Assembly (NCBI RefSeq): GCF_036417845.1
Contig: NC_090011.1
Location: 744,001 to 808,000 of the forward strand
Direction: 5' to 3'
From: Apteryx mantelli
Taxonomy: Eukaryota > Chordata > Aves > Apterygiformes > Apterygidae
DNA length: 64,000 nucleotides
Shown: positions 56,501-64,000 of the stretch, in pieces
Layout: each line of letters starts with the position of its first letter
Numbering within the stretch: position 1 is the stretch's first letter
Position numbers and translations under genes: made by a program
Notes under the pieces: model-generated
Seen by the model: only the letters and a program-made list of their open reading frames with translations
Told to the model about the DNA's origin: nothing
Database searches by the model: none

Positions 56501-59500
56501 ACACAAGATACTCTGTGCATGAAGGGAGGGAGGTAAATATCATTGGCCTCTTTGCGTTGTAGTCATCTCTAATCACATTTTTGAGAAATGATTTAAAATA
56601 GAAAAACAAGGTAATTAAACAGACTAGCTTATTTACACTATGGTAGGACTGCATCCATCCTCAATTTTTTTTTATTAAAATAAGATTTACCTGTTTTATT
56701 TGTGGTTTTCTGTCTCTCTAAAATGTTCAGCGCATAGGAAAAAAGTAAAGAAATGGGGTTAATGGGGTTGTTATTGGGTATAAAATGGAAATTAAAAGTT
56801 ACAAACTGGGCTTCTATATGATATTCCATAAAGATTCATTGTTAAGCCTGCATCACTTCTGTGAAAAATACATCATTCCAATATGCTTTCTGTTAGACTG
56901 TTTTACAGTTAAGCACATAAAAAAATCTCTACAATACTTAAGGTTTTCTTTTGAAAAGACAAAAGTAAATATCTCAGACTATGCTGTCAAGTATTTCACA
57001 TGAGAATTCTATTGATTCAGTTTATTCTTGCTTTGAATTTTAAGCACATGAACACATTGAAGAATGCCATCAAACTTGGTAGCTAGACAAAAACATTTGG
57101 GCATATCAGTAGCACAAAGACAAATAAATACAATGAACAACTTAAGTATCTTACCTAACATTGACTTCAGTTGTTCTTTTTCTAGAAAAGATGGTACATA
57201 GATATTAGTGTAAGGTCTGTGACATACTGGCTTGACACCTTCAGCAAGGTAAATATACAAATTTCATAACCATATAGCACATACACCTGTGGAGTATAGC
57301 TATTTCCATTGTTTTGTTAACTCCTTTGAGTTTAGTAAGTGTAAATCCAGAGGAATTTCAACAGTATAATCCATGAATGCATCCTAATATTTTAGCTTTA
57401 TTATAGTTAGATAATCCTTTCAGGTTAAGCAGGGTGAGAACAAGACTTATTTGTACTGCTAGCTGAGGTCTTCCTTCATGTTTACGTTAAACCTCATTTG
57501 ACTACATTGAAGAGGGGAATTCTGTAGCCCATACCTAAGTACCAGGTGCATTTGAGATGCCTTGAAGTATTCCAACTGGCACACAGGTACCCTCTCCAGT
57601 AGGGCTCTGGTTTTCTGTTGATGCTCTGTTAGTGCTGGTAGCCTTGCCCTGTTGTCCCAAATAACCCAGGGTGTCTCAAATGGTGCTGAAAAGCAACCGA
57701 ACCCCTCCTTAGGTGTATCTGACTGTATTGTACAGATGCTCACAGGCTGTCATGGGAGACTAGACATTAAAGGCATGACTTATTTCCTTGCATGCAGATA
57801 TCTGGGATGCTCTAGGGTGTCTGACAACTCTGCACAGGCTGTCAAATATCATCCAAAATCTGTGAGATATCTGCTTTCTTCCCAGGTGGCAACTGGGAGT
57901 TAAGTGGGATACCCAAGAGCATCACAAATGCTACAGGACACCTGTCTGCAAGCAAGTGGGTTGAGCTATAGGCATCCAGGCTCCCATTATGGTCAGTAGA
58001 GATCCATGAAGAAAGTGCATGGGGTGCAGAGGGCCACTCAGCTGACTAAGGGTAGGTCTGAATAGTCTTGAAGAAGGCAGAAGAGTGGTCACCAGGAAGA
58101 GATGGAGTGCTAGAAGCTTGATAAGAAAGTTCTGTTGAACAGCAGGGATTTGGGCTGAGTTATCAAAAAGGTCACTGCTGGCCCATGTTGTTTCTTTCAT
58201 AAGCATCTACTTTTTCCTTAATGTTGGAAAAGGCTGCTCCTCCTGCAATAAATACCTTGAAAATCAACATGAATTGAATATTACTTCCCTGGATTTACAT
58301 CTTAGATATCTCTGAACATCTTAGTATCATTTCAAATGCAAAGGACTTTTACCTTCTTCCATTGCCATCTTCGCTTTTACTGAAAAATGAAGAAAATCAG
58401 ATCACAATGTTGCTTATTCTTATAAAAGTCCCTTGTCCTTCAATAATGAAAATTATGCTTCAGCTGAAATAAGTGGAGTTAAGACTTTAGTCTACTTTAA
58501 CCTAATAAACTTCCTGTGGCTTCTTGTTGGACCAGAGAGTTTACTCTTAAACTAAGACATCTCTCATTGCTAAAGGAGATACCAAAAAAAAAAAAAAAAA
58601 AAAAAAGAGATAACATGGAACACCTTGGGAGATTCAGTCTTTCCTGGAAGAGTCTTGTTCTAACTGTAGCCTGAGGTTCAGAGATCATGAATAAATACCT
58701 TTTGGCCCCATGGATATATGTATCCTTAACTTCCAAACTGTTCCCAGGAGCAAGGCCAGATGTGTGTCAGGAAACACAATTATTCATGTAATTTATTTGT
58801 TAGAATAGTCCTTGGCATGGTTATGACATGAACCAATTTGTACTCTTCCAAACAATGGGCAGATGTTGCTTTGAGGGACAACATGAGGCACAAGCCATTG
58901 TCAATAGATGGTTTGAATATGGATACTTTAACCTGATGAACAGGAGAGTTAAACACAGTGGATGTGAGCCATGCCAGGCCAGCTGGCATTGGGACCAGCG
59001 AAAAGTGCCAACTGGTTCATTTTAATTTCAAGTATAAACACAGCTGGTGAGTTCCAAACAAATGTGTTTAAAAAGTAAATTCCTCCTGCTTTTAGAGTCT
59101 TATGGCAGGCCTTAAATTGGATACTTGAATTGCTTTAGATTATTGTGTTAATTCATTTATTTTTTTCTATTCTGAAGAATCAAAGGAACATTTTTGATCC
59201 ATTAATTAACTCTGGAACAATTACAAAGGAAGCCTGAATATGAATAACATGGTACAGTATGTCAGTCAGCATATGGTAATGACTAGACCTTAATGAGAAA
59301 AGGAAACAGACTCTGTTCATAAGGCACAGCTGAAAACACTCATACTGGATCTCATCACTGTGCAGTGCAAAAATAAAATGAAAAACTATGAAACCCCAGT
59401 AGCAGTACAGGCTGGGGGCTGACCAGCTGGAGAGCAGCTTTGTGGAGAAGGACCTCGGTGACCAGCTGGAGAACAAGTTGAACAGGGGCCAGCAAACTGC

Positions 59501-62500
59501 TCTCATCACAAAGAAGGCCAATGGTATCTTGGGCTTCATTAGGAAGAGTATTAACAACAGGTCATGGGAGGTGATCTTTCCCCTCTACTCAACACTGGTA
59601 AGGTCACATCTGGGGTACCGTGTCCAATTCTGGGCTCGCCAGTACAAGAGATACATGGAGCTGCTGGAGTGAGTCCAGCAAAAGACCACAAAGATGATTA
59701 AGGGACCGGAGCATCTCTTATATGAGGAGAGGTTGAAAGAGCTGGGACTGTTCACTCTGGAGAAGAGAGAGGCTCAGGAGGGGATCTTAGAAATGTTTAC
59801 TAATATCTGATGGGAGGATGTAAAGTGGATGGGGCCAGACTCTTCTCAGTGATGCCCAGTGACAGGACAAGAGATAACAAGTACAAACTGAAACACAGGA
59901 AGTTCCATCTGAATCTAAGGAAAAGCTTTTTTACTGTGAGGGTGATTGAGCACTAGAACAGGTTGCCCAGAGAGGATGTGAAGTCTCCATCCTTGGAGAT
60001 ACTCAGAACCTGACTTGATATTTTCCTGGGCTAGCTGACCCTGCTTGAGCAGGTTGGTTGGACCAGATGATCTCCAGAAGTCCTTTCCAACTTCAAGTCT
60101 TCTATGATTCTGTGAAACTTTTAGATACAGCTAAGACTTCTAATTGGCTCTTTAATATAAATGAACTGTACCCCCAGCATATTTTCATAATATTTGCATT
60201 CATCTTCTTCATTACTTACCTGATTTTACTGTTTTCCTGTGGTTACCTGGTTTAAAAAAAATCAAGAAAAAAACTTTTGTACATGTTATTCTAGAATAAT
60301 ACAGACAGAAAGCAGTTCTCTGATTTGTCATATAGGCACCACTGTCATTGGTAATCCTCTAGAGTTACCTGTATCTCCCTAATTTTTATAGAAATGAGCC
60401 TACATTTATAGTTTAATCTCATAAAACTACTCTTGTCAGACCTAAAGCCATCTGAGAAAATGACATGCAATTTACATTGTCTCTTGCTCAGCGCACGTGC
60501 TTTCCCACCCCTTTTCTGTCTCATCTTCTGAATTTGGTTATTAAGCAGTCCCTGACGATTTAGCTTGTGAATTTTTGTTACAGTCATGGGTTTCAATATT
60601 AACTGTTGTGATATTTCTATACGTTGACTAAAATAACATACAAAGAAATACTTACTTCTCAGCTTACAAAATGTAGAGCAAATAAGGACCATGCTAAGAC
60701 ATAAAATTACCAGGAAGACAACTAGCCATTTGGAAATGGATGGAAAGAAAACATCTGTAGAGATAACCAAAAGAAGTTATATTCTATTAATGCTTAAGGT
60801 GTAAATAAAATTATAACTCAAGATGTAGATGATACATCTGAGGAGCTGGTGAACTTGTGTTTTATTTGAATTTTCCTAGTAATGGTGCTGAAGAAGAGAT
60901 CTCCCCTGGAGGGATAATGCAGGGACACTCTCTAGGTACCTGATTTGTAAGTATGAATGAGATGTTTGAGATAGGTAGACAAGTTGCACATTTTATGAGT
61001 AGACATGCCATGAGAATGGGAGCAATATTGGTTCCCAGCTCCTTTCAAGGGATTGTTAATGCATTTCATGCTAAACTGGCCTTTAAGTAGAGAATGGAAT
61101 GAAGGAAGAAACCATCACTGTTAGGTAAAAGAGGCATGCTCACTCTTGCTCTGAGTCAATGAATATTTAATTCATCCTGCAGAATAAGGTACATAATGGA
61201 GTTTCCATCCTTGGAGATATTCAAAATCTGACTGGACATGGCCCTGGGCAACCTGCTGTAGCTGAACCTGCTTGAACAGGGAGACTGGACCAGATGATCT
61301 GGTCCCATCCAACCCCAGTTATTCTGGGACTGTGATAAACACAGAAGGACAAGATTTAAAACATTCCCTATGTTCAGTGTTTCCTGTTGTCTCATTCCAG
61401 GTACCTCTACATTCAATGTCCTGGGATTTCTTGATGCCATCCTGAAGGGAACTTGCCTCACGCACTGCTTCAAGAGCCTTACATCACATTCTGGTTTCTG
61501 TTGAAGACTTAGATATTAGCTTTGGGATAGTGAAGTTCCTTTTAGGGTCCAGTCCTATGAGGCTTGCTTGAGACTATATTGCACTATTACCTGATACCTG
61601 TCTATGTACCCAGCAAACAGAAATGTGTAAGTGTTAGAGAGCGCAGTGATGCATGGTATTACCTGCCCCGTAATGATTACACAGTAATGCACATGATAAA
61701 AACACCAAAGATAAAAACATAGACTAAAAATGTTTGTAAGATGTTGAAATGATCAGTTTAACCATTTGGATCATAATTATTTTTTTTGGCTCTGTGAAAC
61801 ATACCAGTTCACTTCTTATTAAATGGCCTGGTCACATATTTCTCGGTAATGAAGCTTTTAGAGTGCTCAACTATCACTGAGGAAACATGTCATTTTTGTA
61901 TGTGTATACAGTTATATTTTTAATTCATTTTAATTCAGCACCAATAAGTTGACTGTACTGAATTTGGAAAAAAGAAAGACAGAAAATGTTGATAATATCT
62001 GACCCCTTTTCAGATGGGAACCTGATTCACAAAGCTCTGTTGAAGGCTGTGCAGTAAACTAGAGAAAAAGATGGAAGATGACTGCAGCTTGCACGAACTT
62101 TTGTCCAACACTACACACTGATTTTGGGGATACATCTTCAGGACATCTCATGACATAAAAATGGAATCCTTTACATTTAGCAGGCAGTCTATCTGAAGCT
62201 CACCCACCTGAAATCAGGACTCGGGACTCACTCGTTTTGTTTAGCAGATTGTTGACTATCCTGCAACAGACTTCCGTGTCAGATCCTGGTTCCAGGTTCA
62301 TGGAAGTTATGACACTGTATAGGCCTGCAGGCATCATCATTATCTTTGTGGTTGATAGTTCCTTCCGGATCTGTCCTTGACCATCCAGCCAAATCACCCG
62401 GGGTTTAGGAAACCACCCTGCTGTGTGGCAAGTGAGGCTGATGTCCTGCTTCACATGACTCCTCAGGAAAATGGAAGGCACACCACCTATAGCTAAGGAA

Positions 62501-63941
62501 AAAAAAATAAGTATTCTCCATTTTAAGCAGTACTGAGTGTGAAAAATTGTCTGATTTTTTAAGGGAATTTCTTGAATTTAACACTTTTTTTTTAATATGC
62601 ATGAAATTACATAGAAAGACCTTTCTGAACTTAAACTATGACAGAGACTTAGGCCCTGAAGTTGCTTTCTTCATGGTCAGCAGTTCTTCATGATCAGAGT
62701 CTATCAAATTGAGAATAAGGAAAGACTTAATGGAGAGTACAACAGATAATGCTGACTGAGGATTGCAGTTCTGGAGGGAGGTTGCCAGTGGAATGTTTTT
62801 AAGAAAAGGAATCCATAAAGTTATCAGTGTTAGTGGACTGCAGGAAGTCTATAAACAAATAATGCAATCTCATCATGAAAACAGACAATATTAGTGTCAG
62901 GCTCATTATTTCAAGTACAACTACTACTGGCATGGTACAGATGAGGTCTACTGTGAAAAAAAAATCTCACAGCTCATTTTCTTGATATCAGAAGTTGTTC
63001 TGTAATGCTCAGAGAAGAGAGACTTTGAATAGCCTTCCATTCAGAGTAAGAGATGTATCTTCTCTGGCTTTAAGATGGCTTATCTTACTTTTTGTTCATT
63101 GAGATCTTATGCCATGATTGTGTAGAATACTAGGGGAACGGACTCCATATTTGAGAAGGTCTTGTCTAATTTTACTGTCTAAAAGAGCTGAAAGCCACAC
63201 CCACCACACTTAGCTAGTAGAAATTTATTCTTCTATAGAAGGGAAAGCAAGAAGAAATATTTGTTCCCTTCCAAGACAACCACACTAACTTAAACTACCA
63301 GCTATGTATCTATTAATGCACTGAAATGGAAATTGCAGCAGTGAAGGTCTATGTACTGCCTTGCTTTCCTGCCATGGGCATGCAGCAGTATAAGCAGTAA
63401 GGTACTGGTATAGGACCAACTGGACTCAATGGGTGTGTGTACCATTGACTATGCTGACCATATGGAAAGCCTACACAATTGGTTTAGTCATGGGTGAATT
63501 GAATTATATGATGATTTCCTCAGTCAATAATCGATACATATGCTTCTGTTCAGCTCTTTGCATACATTAAGTGAGAGAATAGCCACTGACCTGCCACTTT
63601 CAGTTCAACAAGCACATCATAGTGCTGGTTGTCAAAAGAGACCACACAAGTATACGATCCTTTGTCAGAGTTCTTGACATTCTTCAAGTGCAGAGACATG
63701 TTTCCAGCTCTAAATTCACTGTGGAAAAATTCTGTTCTGTCTTGATATCTCTCATCTTGTATCTCTGTTTTGTTTTTTCCATCATATCTGCTCACAGTTA
63801 TTTTTTCAGATTGTTCATTAAATATCCACTGGACAGAAAATATCTCAGGAATGCGCTCTGCTACCACATGGCAAGGCAGAATGACCCCTTCTCCAATGAC
63901 TCCAGTGACTGAAGTATAAGGAAGAGAGTTTACACACTCAC
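53047..63941 (-). CDS. Butyrophilin-like gene (IgV-IgC-TM-coil-B30.2), 5' end outside window
   Basis: Exons in transcript order: 63941-63591 IgV, 62492-62208 IgC, 60754-60656 transmembrane, microexons 60246-60220, 58379-58353, 57181-57155, 56717-56691, 55369-55343, 54326-54306 and 54130-54104, then B30.2 53591-53047. All are phase 1; the exons in the window give 487 residues after the missing signal peptide, and no stop interrupts the frame. This is the standard butyrophilin layout. The B30.2 part is more diverged than in its two neighbours. The signal exon must lie beyond 64000, since the sequence before the IgV acceptor shows none. A CR1 fragment sits antisense in the intron between the first two microexons. 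Confidence in family is high; the exact microexon set is inferred from splice sites. Confidence 0.87.
53811..53970 (+). repeat. Dispersed repeat, copy 2
   Basis: Second copy of the repeat at 49191-49345, located in the last intron of the minus-strand gene, between its B30.2 exon and its last coil microexon. Confidence 0.75.
54104..60246 (-). CDS. Seven coiled-coil microexons
   Basis: Phase 1-1 exons in transcript order: 60246-60220 SNHRKTVKS, 58379-58353 (V/I)KAKMAMEE, 57181-57155 EKEQLKSML, 56717-56691 ERQKTTNKT, 55369-55343 AKSVLRERF, 54326-54306 DQLKVEL and 54130-54104 DFWEAQSHA. Six are 27 bases and one is 21, and the single 21-base exon is second from last, exactly as in the plus-strand gene at 1.4-10.9 kb. 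This shared pattern supports the calls despite their size. Confidence 0.78.
58584..58606 (+). repeat. Poly(A) run
   Basis: Twenty-three consecutive A in an intron. No adjacent retroposed sequence was recognised. Confidence 0.9.
59395..60116 (+). mobile_element. 5'-truncated CR1 fragment in an intron
   Basis: Matches the last 700 bases of the full-length CR1 at 21840-22562, including the block GAGAAGGACCT, the segment encoding KKANGILGFIRKSINNRSWE, and a tail ending CTATGATTCTGTG. It lies antisense to the surrounding gene, between its first and second coil microexons. Confidence 0.92.
60656..60754 (-). CDS. Transmembrane exon
   Basis: A 99-base exon encoding DVFFPSISKW, the helix LVVFLVILCLSMVLICSTF and CKLR. 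It aligns with the second half of the plus-strand exon at 3016-3216 (DVFFPATSPW and YKLR). Donor GTAAG. Confidence 0.88.
61190..61337 (+). mobile_element. Short CR1 3' tail fragment in an intron
   Basis: Matches the CR1 3' end: TCCTTGGAGATATTCAAAA, GAACCTGCTTGAACAGGG, GACCAGATGATCT and a degenerate terminal TTATTCTGGGACTGTG. Antisense to the surrounding gene. Confidence 0.85.
62208..62492 (-). CDS. IgC domain exon
   Basis: A 285-base phase 1-1 exon behind TTTTTCCTTAG. Contains ISLTCHTAGWFPKPRVIW and EVCCRIV, the canonical butyrophilin C-domain core, with a sequon NKT near the end. Donor GTGGGT. Confidence 0.9.
63591..63941 (-). CDS. IgV domain exon
   Basis: A 351-base phase 1-1 exon, the same length as the V exons at 24.6-27.1 kb. 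Motifs: GVIGEGVILPCHVV, FSVQWIF, AGNMSLHLKNVK (sequon NMS) and DKGSYTCVV, ending ELKVAG before GTCAG. It is a classical butyrophilin/BG-type V domain. Confidence 0.92.
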
Positions 63942-64000
63942 CTGTGTGGAGATACAATTGCAAATTCTACCTATTGCAGTTGTTTGTTTGTGCATTTCAC

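Noticed and set aside
60345-60770. A continuous 141-codon minus-strand frame beginning with the transmembrane segment.
   Set aside because: Only the first part (60754-60656) is exon. After the GTAAG donor the frame runs into intron sequence without coil character.

Overview
The window is vertebrate nuclear DNA, almost certainly from a bird. It carries CR1 non-LTR retrotransposons that end in the ATTCTGTG octamer tail, and genes split into Ig-domain exons plus strings of tiny 21-, 27- and 45-base coiled-coil exons, the architecture of avian BG and butyrophilin (BTN) genes. All exon models here are read from splice signals and reading frame alone. In each gene the exon lengths add up to an integral open frame.

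Layout. (1) Plus strand, 1391-10919: a BTN-like gene with signal peptide, one IgC-like domain, transmembrane helix, seven coil microexons and B30.2, with no IgV exon. (2) 11.2-18.35 kb: no gene seen. (3) 18.35-22.56 kb: a nearly full-length but inactivated CR1 LINE with an ORF1 esterase and an ORF2 endonuclease plus reverse transcriptase. (4) Plus strand, 23318-28114: a gene of one signal exon and four tandem IgV exons. The splice donor after the fourth is destroyed, so the frame stops there with a poly(A) signal just downstream, predicting a secreted four-IgV protein. (5) Minus strand, 46777 down to 29689: a BTN-like gene with signal, IgV, IgC, a second IgC with an altered disulfide pattern, a transmembrane helix split over two exons, about 14 coil microexons and B30.2. 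Eleven of those microexons lie in a GC-rich 2.2-kb tandem repeat (33.45-39.0 kb, about 2.5 copies) inside the gene. (6) 46.8-53.0 kb: no clear gene; dispersed repeats. (7) Minus strand, 63941 (signal exon beyond the window) down to 53047: a conventional BTN-like gene with IgV, IgC, transmembrane helix, seven coil microexons and B30.2, with a CR1 fragment in an intron.

How they fit together. Three genes have the butyrophilin plan: an extracellular Ig part for cell-cell recognition, a juxtamembrane coil for dimerisation and signal transmission, and a cytosolic B30.2 domain that in mammalian BTN3A1 senses phosphoantigens. The fourth has only tandem V domains. The cluster looks like a family diversifying by domain loss, domain duplication and internal amplification of coil exons. 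The most novel features are the coil-exon tandem array, the secreted four-V gene, the V-less butyrophilin and the paired swap of disulfides in the minus-strand gene. No RNA gene, CRISPR array or other non-retrotransposon mobile element could be supported.
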